Part shown: positions 1 through 8,193 of the stretch, piece after piece | Numbering within the stretch: position 1 is the first letter of the stretch | Layout of the letters: each line of letters starts with the position of its first letter | Assembly: GCA_030447145.1 (NCBI GenBank) | Contig: JAUJLY010000027.1 | Location: 1 to 14,352 of the forward strand | DNA from: Thermomicrobiales bacterium | GTDB taxonomy: Bacteria; Chloroflexota; Chloroflexia; Thermomicrobiales; UBA6265 | Direction of reading: 5' to 3' | DNA: 14,352 bases | Program-made: the position numbers and the translations under genes | The notes under the pieces: generated by a model | Told to the model about the DNA's origin: nothing | Seen by the model: the letters and a program-made list of their open reading frames with translations, nothing else | Databases searched by the model: none

Positions 1-513
1 CCCGGCCGTCCTCAGCGCGCGGACGTAATTCCCCTTCAGCTCTTCGGCGATCTCCTTCTGCTCTTCGTTGTGGTAGTAGATCGCCGAGCGGTACTGCGTG
101 CCGACATCGTTGCCCTGGCGCATGCCCTGCGTCGGATCGTGGGCCTCGAAGAAGGTCTTCACCAGTTGCGCATAGGTCACCTTGCGCGGGTCGAAGATAA
201 CCTCGACAACTTCCGCATGCCCGGTCCGGCCGGTGCAGACTTCCTGGTAGGTTGGATAGGGTGTGTAGCCACCGCTGTAGCCTACGAAGGTACTCCAGAC
301 GCCGTCGATCTCCCAGAAAAGCCGCTCGGCTCCCCAGAAGCAACCAAGCGCGAAGGTGCCGACCTCCATACCTTCGGGGAACGGCGGCTGGATACGATTG
401 CCATTGACGGCGTGCGTCTTCGGGACCTCGAACACGGGCGCGTCGCGTCCGGGAAGGGCATCCTCCCGGGACGGCATCTCTTGCTTCTTGCCAAACAAAT
501 TGCTGAATACCAT
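1..513 (-). CDS. msrA: Peptide methionine sulfoxide reductase A (MsrA), 3' end outside the window
   Basis: Reduces the S-epimer of methionine sulfoxide, free or in proteins, back to methionine in the cytoplasm, with electrons usually from thioredoxin. Reading leftward from ATG 513-511 gives 171 codons with no stop before the window edge. The family is about 180-215 residues long, so roughly 10-40 residues are missing. The signature GCFWGAE lies at residues 57-63, with catalytic Cys58. Further MsrA hallmarks follow: a VGYSGGYTPYPTYQEVC stretch, GHAEVVEV, FFEAHDPTQ and GNDVGTQYRS. There is no signal peptide. The start is supported by GGAGA about 8 nt upstream. The resolving cysteines of the C-terminal tail, if present, are not visible. 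The gene diverges from the moeB-like gene across about 200 bp. The identification rests on motif recall and is very secure. Confidence 0.95.
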   Translation of the reverse strand, partial: MVFSNLFGKKQEMPSREDALPGRDAPVFEVPKTHAVNGNRIQPPFPEGMEVGTFALGCFWGAERLFWEIDGVWSTFVGYSGGYTPYPTYQEVCTGRTGHAEVVEVIFDPRKVTYAQLVKTFFEAHDPTQGMRQGNDVGTQYRSAIYYHNEEQKEIAEELKGNYVRALRTAG

Positions 514-610
514 GATGTGTTCTCCGATGGATTGCCGCAGGACGGTCTGCCCTGCATCTCCATTTTACCGGGTTTCAATGCCAATGTGCGGTGCTTGCCC
601 GGCTATTGCT

Positions 611-651
611 GCAGGAGCAGGAATCTGCTTCTCTATAATAGGATATCCTGC
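611..651 (+). promoter_or_regulatory. Probable promoter region of the moeB-like gene
   Basis: A perfect TATAAT lies at 634-639, about 75 nt upstream of the moeB-like start. No convincing -35 hexamer sits at 16-18 bp, so an activator or an unusual -35 may be needed. GCAGGA occurs twice in tandem (611-616 and 617-622), and its inverse TCCTGC lies at 646-651. The -10 box is therefore bracketed by an inverted repeat that could be an operator. The role is inferred. Confidence 0.35.
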
Positions 652-714
652 AAGACACGCACCATCGCCGCGGCTCGCACGGCCGGCCGTTCTGACAGAG
701 GATTGCACTCCCCC

Positions 715-1902
715 ATGACTACATTCCGCGCATTGCTGGACCAGATTCGTGCCGAGATCCGTGAGGTTGATGTTGCCGGCGCACGTTCCCTCATTGAAGA
801 TAATGCCGCCGTGATCGATGTCCGCGAGCCGGACGAAACCGAGCAGGGCATCGTCCCGGAGGCGGTCACGATCCCCCGTGGTTACCTTGAGCTTCGCGTG
901 GAGGACGCCGTGCCGGACAAAACCGCTCCGGTTGTCGTCTATTGTGCCGGTGGCACCCGATCGGCATTGGCCGCGAAGAGCCTGCAGGATCTCGGCTACA
1001 CGGACGTCGTCTCGCTGGCCGGCGGGTTCAACGCCTGGAAGGATGCCGGCGAGGCGTGGTCCCAGCCGCGCACGTTGACCATGGACCAGAAGCGTCGTTA
1101 CAGCCGCCACGTGCTCATCCCCGAGATCGGCGAGCGCGGCCAGCTGCAACTGCTTGAAGCCAGGGTGTTGCTGATCGGCGCCGGTGGTCTCGGGTCCCCG
1201 GCGGCGCTCTACCTCGCCGCGGCCGGCGTCGGCACAATCGGCGTGATCGACGCCGACGAAGTCGACGACAGCAACCTCCAGCGGCAGGTCATCCACACGA
1301 TAGACCGCGTGGGGATGCCAAAGGTCGAATCGGCGAGGATCGCGATCGAGGCCATCAACCCGGACGTCACCGTCGTCACCCACCAGATGCGGCTCACGAA
1401 GGAGAACGTGCTGGAGATCTTCGCTGGTTACGACGTGATCGTGGACGGGTCAGATAACTTCTCGACGCGGTACCTGGTCAACGACGCCTGCGTGATCCTG
1501 AAGAAGCCGCAGGTGCACGGCAGCATTTTCCGCTTCGACGGCCAAGTGACGACCTTCGATCCGAGAGGGGAAGAGAGCCCCTGCTACCGCTGCCTCTTCC
1601 CCTCTCCTCCGCCACCGGAGCTGGCTCCCAGCTGCGCTGAGGCCGGCGTGCTCGGCGTCTTGCCGGGCACGGTCGGGATGATCCAGGCAACGGAAGCCGC
1701 CAAACTCATCCTCGGTCTTGGGGAAACACTGGTGGGACGGCTGCTGATGTATGACGCGTTGCAGATGAGCTTCCGGACGCTGACGATCAGGCGAGACCCC
1801 ACCTGCCCGATGTGCGGACCGACTGGCCCGGACTCTATAGCGGAGATCGAGTACACAGACATCTCCTGTGCCATCCCCGCTGGAGCTACGGTTGGACCGT
1901 AG
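715..1902 (+). CDS. moeB: MoeB/MoeZ-like adenylyltransferase with N-terminal rhodanese domain
   Basis: A 395-residue cytoplasmic E1-like enzyme. It adenylates the C-terminal Gly-Gly of a ubiquitin-like sulfur carrier (MoaD, or ThiS/CysO-type), and the fused sulfurtransferase domain can supply the persulfide for thiocarboxylate formation in molybdopterin synthesis. Residues about 18-115 are a rhodanese domain with active-site loop CAGGTRS (Cys77). Residues about 125-385 are a ThiF/MoeB domain with nucleotide loop GAGGLGSP (155-162), the NLQRQV stretch, and DGSDNFSTRYLVND around 244-257. Zinc cysteine pairs are C290/C293 and C364/C367. Cys307 in SCAEAGVLG matches the position of the sulfur-transfer cysteine of MOCS3. 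ATG 715 is chosen because the rhodanese fold begins directly after it and AGAGGA lies 12 nt upstream; the same frame is open further left but is antisense to msrA. No moaD or moaE is nearby, so the carrier partner is unknown. Confidence 0.9.
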   Translation: MTTFRALLDQIRAEIREVDVAGARSLIEDNAAVIDVREPDETEQGIVPEAVTIPRGYLELRVEDAVPDKTAPVVVYCAGGTRSALAAKSLQDLGYTDVVSLAGGFNAWKDAGEAWSQPRTLTMDQKRRYSRHVLIPEIGERGQLQLLEARVLLIGAGGLGSPAALYLAAAGVGTIGVIDADEVDDSNLQRQVIHTIDRVGMPKVESARIAIEAINPDVTVVTHQMRLTKENVLEIFAGYDVIVDGSDNFSTRYLVNDACVILKKPQVHGSIFRFDGQVTTFDPRGEESPCYRCLFPSPPPPELAPSCAEAGVLGVLPGTVGMIQATEAAKLILGLGETLVGRLLMYDALQMSFRTLTIRRDPTCPMCGPTGPDSIAEIEYTDISCAIPAGATVGP

Positions 1903-1908
1903 CTCCAG
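1880..1908 (+). terminator. Hairpin overlapping the moeB stop codon, probable terminator
   Basis: A perfect 12-bp stem (CTGGAGCTACGG at 1880-1891 with CCGTAGCTCCAG at 1897-1908) closes a TTGGA loop. The moeB-like TAG (1900-1902) is inside the right arm. No T-run follows, so it is not a classical intrinsic terminator. It could act as a bidirectional terminator between convergent genes, or as a 3'-end stabiliser of the moeB mRNA. Confidence 0.45.
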
Positions 1909-2056
1909 AGCATGTCTCCAGGGAAGATGTGCCAGCACCAAAGAGCAGCAAACTGGCCAGGGCTTAGGTATCGCAGTCGCTCATTATGAAGAAGCACGAC
2001 CGCAAGCCGCTGGTCGCGCTTCTCCCATAGACCAGGCGATGGACGCTCCGGCCGCT

Positions 2057-2638
2057 CTAGCAATCGACGTCGACGTCGAGCACGTTGCTCCAACTGTCTG
2101 ACACTTGGTCGAGCGCCCGCACCATCACCGTGGCGCCACATATACTGCCGACGGCTGTGCCTTCCTTGTGCCCCATGGCGGGATCCCGGCTCCCATTGGG
2201 GCCGTATATCGCCCAGGACCCGTCGAAGATTTCGTTGATCGTGCCGCCTTGGTTGAACCCGGTGGAGAGGTCCTGGGTCCCATTAGGCCCGTAAACCACC
2301 CCAGACGCGGTGACCCAACGGGTCTCAAAGAGTTCCATCCCCCACTGGTCATAGAGAGCGACGTAGACCTCGCCCCCCGGCGAGAAGCCATGGCCGGTCA
2401 CCAGCAGCGAGCCTGGCTGCGATGCGGTAGCCGTCTTGATGACGAGCAGCAAGCCGACCGATGGAGCCTGCTCATCGTTAGCAAATGCAACTGGGCTTCC
2501 AACCGCGACCAGACTAAGGATCCCCAAGGTCACGGCAGCCACGATGGGAGTAATCCAGTGGCAAATCACTCGCAGTGTTGGCGAATTCGTGAGTATGACG
2601 TTGGAATGAGAAACCCATATATCGGATTGTACGCTCAT
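2057..2638 (-). CDS. Secreted protein with two YGPNG repeats, function unknown
   Basis: 193 residues with an unusually long N-region (about 28 residues), a hydrophobic core at about 29-51, and a likely signal peptidase site after AFA (51-53), before NDEQ. The mature part starts with a beta-rich segment containing VTGHGFSPGGEVYVALYD, a pattern common in Ig-like extracellular domains of Chloroflexota. It is followed by two related units, VYGPNGTQDLSTGF at about 115 and IYGPNGSRDPAMGH at about 145. Cys168 and the terminal Cys193 could form a disulfide. ATG 2638 is preferred over one 48 nt further upstream because AAGGAG lies 9 nt before it. The gene is convergent with the moeB-like gene and lies downstream of a STAND regulator on the same strand. 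Likely exported or surface-bound. I recognise the style of the family but no assigned function. Confidence 0.75.
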   Translation of the reverse strand: MSVQSDIWVSHSNVILTNSPTLRVICHWITPIVAAVTLGILSLVAVGSPVAFANDEQAPSVGLLLVIKTATASQPGSLLVTGHGFSPGGEVYVALYDQWGMELFETRWVTASGVVYGPNGTQDLSTGFNQGGTINEIFDGSWAIYGPNGSRDPAMGHKEGTAVGSICGATVMVRALDQVSDSWSNVLDVDVDC

Positions 2639-2805
2639 GACGATGCTCTCCTTGGTCCGACCTCGTAGCTCCAAGCCCGAGGCCACGAACAGCCCCCAAC
2701 AACCGCTGAGGGCTCATCGCCATCATCAAGTGCGCAAAGACATCTCACATCGTAGAAAAGTCGTGGTTTGGGTCGCTTTCAGGAAGGTAGAACCTACGCA
2801 CTGCA

Positions 2806-2819
2806 TGCGCAATTGCGCA
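2806..2819. promoter_or_regulatory. 14-bp perfect palindrome, candidate operator
   Basis: TGCGCAATTGCGCA is a perfect 14-bp palindrome located 25 bp beyond the stop of the first STAND regulator and about 170 bp upstream of the secreted-protein start on the minus strand. It has no loop and no T-run, so it looks more like a dimeric protein-binding site than a terminator. No convincing -10/-35 pair was found beside it. Confidence 0.35.
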
Positions 2820-2843
2820 ACGTGGTGGTCCACGGATGGATCA

Positions 2844-5426
2844 CTAGATCAGCTCACGATCGCGAGCCACTGCGACCGCAGCCGTTCGGGAGCCCACGTG
2901 GAGCTTGGTAAAAATACCCGTCGTGTGGGTGGTGACCGTCCGGGGACTGATGAACAGGCTCTCGGCAATATCGCGGTTGGATCGTCCCAAGGCAATGAGG
3001 CGCAGGACATCCAGCTCACGCTGGCTGAGGCCAGATCTATGCCCCTCGCTGACACCGTTTGCCTGCGCCGGTGGGTCAAAAGCTGGCTCCATGGCTTCGG
3101 CGACTGCCTCTTCAGAGCTGATTGCGTGGCCCGTTTCCCGCTGAGCCTCGAACGCGTTGACCCCCAAACGCGTCTTGACTGCCGTAACAGCCCTCTCATG
3201 ATCTGCCGAAATCATCGCAGCGGGAGCGCCGGCTACTTCCCACAACGCCTCTGCCGCACCAAATAGCCGGGCCGCACACTCCGGCTGGTCCAGACATGCG
3301 GAAACTTGGGCCAGCCCAGCCAGTCCATGCCCGATGCTCTCACGATCACCGGTTGTCTCATTGCAGAGGAGGCTCTCCTTGTAGTGTGATGCAGCCAGAT
3401 CAAGTTCACCGCGCCCGACTTCGACTGCCCCAAGATTGATCAGCGCAATACCCTGCCCCCATGGGTCCCGTCGCTCACGCCAGATCGTCAGGGCTTCTTG
3501 GTAGTGTGCGATTGCCTCCGGGAGGTCATCCTCTTTACAGGCGATATCTCCAAGACTGACGAGCACCATTGCGGCAGCATGCTGGGCAACCTGGCGTCTC
3601 TCTACCAATCCGGAATAGATTGCCAGGGCTCGCCGGTAGTGGACATGGGCGACAGCATGATCTCCCCGCAAGCGGGCAACGTTTCCGAGCAGGTAGAGGG
3701 ATATTGCACTCCAGAATGGATCGTCGATCTCGCTCGCTAGGACCAGTCCCGTCTCGCCGTGAAGCTGGGCAGCCGCATAGTCAGCCTGCCCCATCGCCAG
3801 TGAACCGGCCCCGTACCGCGCCTCTACCTGCGCTACCGGGGGCGCACTTCCTGGAAGTGCAAGCGCTCGCTGGGCCAAGGCCCGGCCCTCACCCAAGGGC
3901 CAACGAATAAACCAAAACTTCCACAATGCGGCGACGAACCGCACAGCCCTCTCGGCATCCCCATCCTCCACCGCCCATTCAAGCACCGCTCGCAGGTTGG
4001 CATGTTCATCCTCCAGCCGGGTCAATACAGCCGGTCCCTCGGGACACTCAATCTTCGGTCGGAGGTTTTCGGCGAGGGTGAGGAAGTACGAGGCATACGC
4101 CTTCTGAACAGCGGCATCCTCGTCGCTTGCCACAAGGCGCTCCAGCCCGAACTCCCGCACCATCTCCAGCATGCCAAAGCGGGGTTCACCAGCCAGCCCC
4201 TCCACTTGCCGCGGAAGGCTCTTGTCGACCAGCGAGGCGACAATGGAGATGCTCTCCACCCCGTCGACTGGCTGCGCGATTGCCTCCGCCGCTGGAAGAT
4301 CAAATCCGCCCATGAAGACAGCCAGGCGCCTGAACATGCGCTGCTCGGCCTCGGACAGGAGGTCGTAGGACCAGCCGATCGCGTCACGCAGCGTCTGTTG
4401 ACGCAACGGTACGTCGCGAGGGCCTTGCGTCAGGAGAGGCAAGCGCCGCTCAAGCCGTGTGAGGAGGGATGCAGGCGGCAACACATGGATCCATGCCGCA
4501 GCGAGCTCCAGCGCCAGTGGCAGGCCGTCAAGACGACGGCAAATCTCGGATACCGCTGCTGTATTGTTCTCTGCGAGCGTGAACTGCGGCTGCACTTCCC
4601 GCCCTCGTTCGACAAAGAGTTGCACCGACGGCACGTGGCTCAGCACCTCCAGGGAGGGGAGATGCTGTTGATCTGGCAACCCGAGAGGCAGTACCTCGAA
4701 CACCTGCTCGCCGTGAAGATGCAACCGCTCCCGGCTGGTTGCCAACACCTTGATTCCCGGGCAAAAGCGAAGAAAATCGGTGACAAGAGGTGCAGCAGCC
4801 AGGACGTGCTCGAAGTTATCCAGGATCAGGAGTTGACGCCTCGGGGACAGAAACGCACGGAGCGCTTCAACGACCGATCGCCCACCAGCCTCCCTCACGC
4901 CGAGTGCCCGGGCAATGGTAGAGGCGACCAGTGCCGGATCGTTGAGGGGAGCGAGGGAGACAAATGTGACTCCATCGTCGAAATCGTTTACGAGATCTGC
5001 CGCCACCGATAGCGCCAGACTCGTCTTGCCGACCCCACCGGTTCCGGCCAGCGTCACCAACGCGACATCATCGCGCCACAGGAACTCCTTTACCACCTGA
5101 AGTTCACGCTCTCGTCCGATGAGCGGCGTAATGGCGCGTGGCAGAGGGGACATCCGGGCAGGTTCGGCAGGTTCAGACAGATGGGAATCCCTTGACGGAC
5201 GTGCGGCGTCCAGGAAAGCGCTACGTTGGGAAGTGCCCAATTCCAGGCCATCGGTTAACAGGCCCACCGTTTCCAACCGGGGAGTCGTACGTGCCCCGCG
5301 CTCCAGATCGCTGATCCCCCGAGTACTCAATCCAGTCAGCTCAGCAAGCGTCTCCTGTGATAGTCCGGCTGCCAGGCGGTAATGCCGCAACAGGCTTCCG
5401 AATGGTGAGCTCTCTCGTGTCCCCAT
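2844..5426 (-). CDS. XRE-NB-ARC-TPR-LuxR (STAND) transcriptional regulator, copy 1
   Basis: An 860-residue soluble regulator. Domains in order: XRE-type helix-turn-helix (about 8-62, SQETLAELTGLSTRGISDLERG); STAND/NB-ARC ATPase with Walker A GTGGVGKT (128-135), Walker B LLILDN (199-204), TSR sensor motif (230-232) and GLPL box (301-304); winged-helix/ARC region to about 460; TPR-like helical repeats (about 470-740); and a LuxR/GerE DNA-binding domain (about 800-860, LSQRELDVLRLIALG, ISPRTVTTH). By analogy with MalT and AfsR, ligand binding on the sensor repeats should allow ATP-driven oligomerisation and activation. The target genes are unknown. The start is fixed by identity with copy 2, both having ATG directly after a GC hairpin. 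Its own promoter lies at 5480-5508. The gene lies 175 bp downstream of copy 2. Its first 53 codons are almost identical in DNA to copy 2, while the remainder is well diverged. Confidence 0.9.
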   Translation of the reverse strand: MGTRESSPFGSLLRHYRLAAGLSQETLAELTGLSTRGISDLERGARTTPRLETVGLLTDGLELGTSQRSAFLDAARPSRDSHLSEPAEPARMSPLPRAITPLIGRERELQVVKEFLWRDDVALVTLAGTGGVGKTSLALSVAADLVNDFDDGVTFVSLAPLNDPALVASTIARALGVREAGGRSVVEALRAFLSPRRQLLILDNFEHVLAAAPLVTDFLRFCPGIKVLATSRERLHLHGEQVFEVLPLGLPDQQHLPSLEVLSHVPSVQLFVERGREVQPQFTLAENNTAAVSEICRRLDGLPLALELAAAWIHVLPPASLLTRLERRLPLLTQGPRDVPLRQQTLRDAIGWSYDLLSEAEQRMFRRLAVFMGGFDLPAAEAIAQPVDGVESISIVASLVDKSLPRQVEGLAGEPRFGMLEMVREFGLERLVASDEDAAVQKAYASYFLTLAENLRPKIECPEGPAVLTRLEDEHANLRAVLEWAVEDGDAERAVRFVAALWKFWFIRWPLGEGRALAQRALALPGSAPPVAQVEARYGAGSLAMGQADYAAAQLHGETGLVLASEIDDPFWSAISLYLLGNVARLRGDHAVAHVHYRRALAIYSGLVERRQVAQHAAAMVLVSLGDIACKEDDLPEAIAHYQEALTIWRERRDPWGQGIALINLGAVEVGRGELDLAASHYKESLLCNETTGDRESIGHGLAGLAQVSACLDQPECAARLFGAAEALWEVAGAPAAMISADHERAVTAVKTRLGVNAFEAQRETGHAISSEEAVAEAMEPAFDPPAQANGVSEGHRSGLSQRELDVLRLIALGRSNRDIAESLFISPRTVTTHTTGIFTKLHVGSRTAAVAVARDRELI

Positions 5427-5444
5427 GGCGTTCCCACGCCTACT
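5269..5444 (-). repeat. 176-bp near-identical block shared with 8036-8211 (unit 1)
   Basis: This segment covers 18 bp before the start codon and about 53 codons of the XRE domain of regulator copy 1. It matches 8036-8211 without gaps at 173 of 176 positions, differing at 5285, 5286 and 5337. Identity drops sharply on both sides. The block looks like recent gene conversion or exchange of a DNA-binding module. Confidence 0.9.
5427..5440 (-). promoter_or_regulatory. Hairpin touching the start codon of regulator copy 1
   Basis: On the mRNA strand GGCGT-GGGA-ACGCC forms a perfect 5-bp GC-rich stem ending at the base before ATG. The only Shine-Dalgarno-like bases (GGGA) are its loop. Possible control of translation initiation; this role is inferred. 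Confidence 0.4.
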
Positions 5445-5479
5445 ACTTCCGAGGTCGTTTTGGTAGTCCCTAGAATTTC

Positions 5480-5508
5480 AGCATAGCACCAGCCATCCCT
5501 GCTGTCAT
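5480..5508 (-). promoter_or_regulatory. Extended -10 promoter of regulator copy 1
   Basis: On the minus strand ATGACA (5508-5503), a 17-bp spacer and TATGCT (5485-5480) form a sigma-70 type promoter. TGC directly before the -10 makes an extended -10 element. The -10 is 54 nt from the ATG. The layout matches the promoters at 8241-8269 and 12020-12048. Confidence 0.65.
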
Positions 5509-5601
5509 GTGTTTTTCCTGTACCAGCGACGTCCGGATGCGTGTGTTTTGCGTGGGCGATGCTCATGGCCAACATTCTTGAGAAATCAGGCAGGGGATCG
5601 C

Positions 5602-8193
5602 TTAAAGGAGCCCGTCCTGGATCGCAACAGTGGCGGCGTGGACGCGGTTCGTGACCCCCAACTTGAGGAGCAGACTGCCAACGTGTGTCGTAACGGTGCG
5701 GCGGCTGATGAATAGCTCCTCCGCAATTTCGCGATCGGTCTTGCCCGCCACCATCAGGCGCAGCACATCCAACTCACGCTCCGTCAGGTTATAAGCCTGC
5801 GGTGGATGCTGGACCGTGAAGGGAGGGCTGCTTCCAACGGCGCCGGGGGTAACTGCCGCAGCCTCGGTCAAGGCCGTATCCAGCGACCACCCTCGCCCAG
5901 CCCTCCAGAGGTCCGCGAAGGCGTTTTCCCCCAGGGACTCCCGGGATTTCAGCAAGGCTGCCTCATACTTGGGACGGAGGTTCGGCGGCAACAGCGTTCG
6001 ATGGGCACCCTTGCGCAGAGCCTCCACTGCCCCGAAAAGTTGGACCGCCCGCGAGATATCGCCAAATGTGGCTGCCACGACGCCCAGCCGCACCAGGTCG
6101 TGTCCCATCTGCACGGGATCGCCCACATCAATGGACGCCGTCAGGCATTGGTGGTACCGCTCGACGGCCTCGTCATGATCACCCCGGTCCAGCGCCAGGT
6201 CACCTAGTACGGCCAGCGCGTGATTGATACCCCACGCACTTCTCGCGGATCGGAGCAAGGCCAACCCCTGCTCACCCAGGTCACGGGCGAGCTGCACCCT
6301 GCCTCGTCCTCCCTCGACGAGCGCGAAGTTGACGATAGCAATACCAGCCCAGGAGTCCTGGCCCTTGGCACGGAACACCTCCGCTGCCTCTGCGTAATAT
6401 TCGGCCGCGCGATCGGCGTCGCCCCGATGATCCAGGCCGATGGCGAGAGTGAGAACAGCCCGCTCTCGGCCAGGCGGAGCTCCCCCCAGCTTCTGCCACT
6501 CAGCCAGACTCGCCTCGGCGAGTGAAACCGCGACCTCAATGTCGAGCTGGCGGTGCGCGAGACCGCTCGCCCAGGCCAGGCCGTCCGCCCTGAGCTCGAT
6601 GGGCGCACTCGTCGCCAAGCTGAGCGCCCGATCCAACCATGAGCGACCCTCGCTCAAGTAACCGCGGCTATACCAGAAGTGACCCAGCGCGCGCGCGAGC
6701 CTGAGCAGGTAAACCGTTTCATTGGCTTCCTCGAACCACGTTGCAGCCGCCCGCAGGTTCCCCTGTTCAGCGTCCACCCGATCCAACCAATGGCGGTGTT
6801 CAGGTCCCAGGAATGACTCGAGGCTCTGCTCAGCGAGTTGGAGGAAATACGTGGCATGGGCAGCATGCACCGCCGGCATCTCACCCCTGGCAGCAAGCTG
6901 GCCGAGCCCAAATTCCCGTACGGTTTCCAACATGACGTAATGTGGTTCAGCGTCGGGACCCATTTCCCGTCGTAGCAAGCTCCTTTCAATAAGCGATGCG
7001 ATTCCATCCAGGAAATCAACCCCGGATCCCTCGTCATCCCTCCCCGTCACTGCTTCAGCCGCCTCGAACGTGAAGCCGCCAACAAAGACCCCGAGGCGAC
7101 AAAAGAGGGCTTGCTCATCGGGCGTGAGGAGATCGTGGCTCCAGGCAATGGCGTCCCGCATCGTCCGCTGTCGCAGCGGTGCATCACGCGAACCGCCGGT
7201 AAGCAGTGGCAACCGCCGTTCCAATCGCGTTAGCAGCGCCTCAGGAGGAAGCGTCCGTGTCCAAACGGCAGCCAATTCGATCGCCAGTGGCAGCCCCTCA
7301 AGGCGCCGGACGATTTCGGCTACGGGTCCGCTGTTGTCCTCGGTCAGGTGAAACGTGAGGTCGGCAGCACTGGCGCGATTGACAAAGAAGGCAACCGCCT
7401 CAGTCTGTGCAAGCTCGGGTAACGAAGGCTTGGTGGCTCCATCGGGGAGCTGAAGCGGTGAGACCGGAAAGACCAGCTCAGCGGTCAGGCGCAGAAGGAT
7501 CCGGCTGGTCACCAGGACCTTGAGCCAGGGGCACCTGGACACTATCATGGCGATATCAGGCGCGGCATCGACAACCTGCTCAAGGTTGTCAAGGATCAGT
7601 AGCACATTTTGATGCCCGAGCGCGGTGACAAGCGCATCAGCCATCACACCAGCTGCACCGACATCCTGCACCCCAAACACCGCGGCGATCCTCGGCAATA
7701 CCAGCTGGGCATCCCTTACCGGGGACAGGTCCACGAAGACCACCCCATCGGCGAACTGATGCATCACCTCATGAGCAACAGCCTGTGCCAGACGCGTTTT
7801 TCCCACGCCACCAGGACCGGTGAGCGTGACAAGTCGCACGTCATCGTCACACAACAGGTCGGTGATGGCCCAGATCTCGCGCTCCCGGCCAACGAGCGGC
7901 GTCAGTGCCAGCGGAGGCATCGCATGGACCGACTGAGGAGTGGGAACTGCTTCAGCCGTAACAGCACTGCGGGCGGCAAGGAAGGCGGCCAGCCCGGGCC
8001 CCTCCACGCTAAGACTGTCGGCGAGGAGGCGCAGGGTTTCCAACCGGGGAGCGGTACGTGCCCCGCGCTCCAGATCGCTGATCCCCCGAGTACTCAATCC
8101 AGTTAGCTCAGCAAGCGTCTCCTGTGATAGTCCGGCTGCCAGGCGGTAATGCCGCAACAGGCTTCCGAATGGTGAGCTCTCTCGTGTCCCCAT
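5602..8193 (-). CDS. XRE-NB-ARC-TPR-LuxR (STAND) transcriptional regulator, copy 2
   Basis: 863 residues, a paralogue of the gene at 2844-5426. XRE domain about 8-62; NB-ARC ATPase with Walker A GPGGVGKT (126-133), Walker B LLILDN (198-203), TSR (229-231) and a GLPLAIELAA box; helical repeats from about 470 to 770 ending in a segment with RAVQLFGAVEALR; LuxR/GerE domain at about 803-863 (LTERELDVLRLMVAGK, ISRRTVTTH). The ATPase motifs look intact, so the protein is probably functional as a ligand-gated regulator; the ligand and targets are unknown. ATG 8193 has only a weak SD (GGGA) held in the loop of the start-adjacent hairpin. The promoter is at 8241-8269. Outside the first 53 codons similarity to copy 1 is that of old paralogues, strongest around the shared LLTRLERRLPLLT stretch. 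Confidence 0.9.
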   Translation of the reverse strand: MGTRESSPFGSLLRHYRLAAGLSQETLAELTGLSTRGISDLERGARTAPRLETLRLLADSLSVEGPGLAAFLAARSAVTAEAVPTPQSVHAMPPLALTPLVGREREIWAITDLLCDDDVRLVTLTGPGGVGKTRLAQAVAHEVMHQFADGVVFVDLSPVRDAQLVLPRIAAVFGVQDVGAAGVMADALVTALGHQNVLLILDNLEQVVDAAPDIAMIVSRCPWLKVLVTSRILLRLTAELVFPVSPLQLPDGATKPSLPELAQTEAVAFFVNRASAADLTFHLTEDNSGPVAEIVRRLEGLPLAIELAAVWTRTLPPEALLTRLERRLPLLTGGSRDAPLRQRTMRDAIAWSHDLLTPDEQALFCRLGVFVGGFTFEAAEAVTGRDDEGSGVDFLDGIASLIERSLLRREMGPDAEPHYVMLETVREFGLGQLAARGEMPAVHAAHATYFLQLAEQSLESFLGPEHRHWLDRVDAEQGNLRAAATWFEEANETVYLLRLARALGHFWYSRGYLSEGRSWLDRALSLATSAPIELRADGLAWASGLAHRQLDIEVAVSLAEASLAEWQKLGGAPPGRERAVLTLAIGLDHRGDADRAAEYYAEAAEVFRAKGQDSWAGIAIVNFALVEGGRGRVQLARDLGEQGLALLRSARSAWGINHALAVLGDLALDRGDHDEAVERYHQCLTASIDVGDPVQMGHDLVRLGVVAATFGDISRAVQLFGAVEALRKGAHRTLLPPNLRPKYEAALLKSRESLGENAFADLWRAGRGWSLDTALTEAAAVTPGAVGSSPPFTVQHPPQAYNLTERELDVLRLMVAGKTDREIAEELFISRRTVTTHVGSLLLKLGVTNRVHAATVAIQDGLL

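Noticed and set aside
70..714. Open frame extending the moeB-like gene leftward
   Set aside because: It is antisense to the well-conserved msrA, and the rhodanese domain starts right after ATG 715.
565..1383. 272-codon open frame on the minus strand
   Set aside because: Antisense to the moeB-like gene; low-complexity composition, no recognisable motif.
1898..2673. Ten-base repeat CGTAGCTCCA at 1898-1907 and 2664-2673
   Set aside because: Short, one copy belongs to a hairpin arm, and the flanks do not match; probably chance.
4002..5012. 336-codon open frame on the plus strand
   Set aside because: Lies wholly opposite the NB-ARC region of regulator copy 1, has no domain pattern and is a codon-bias shadow.
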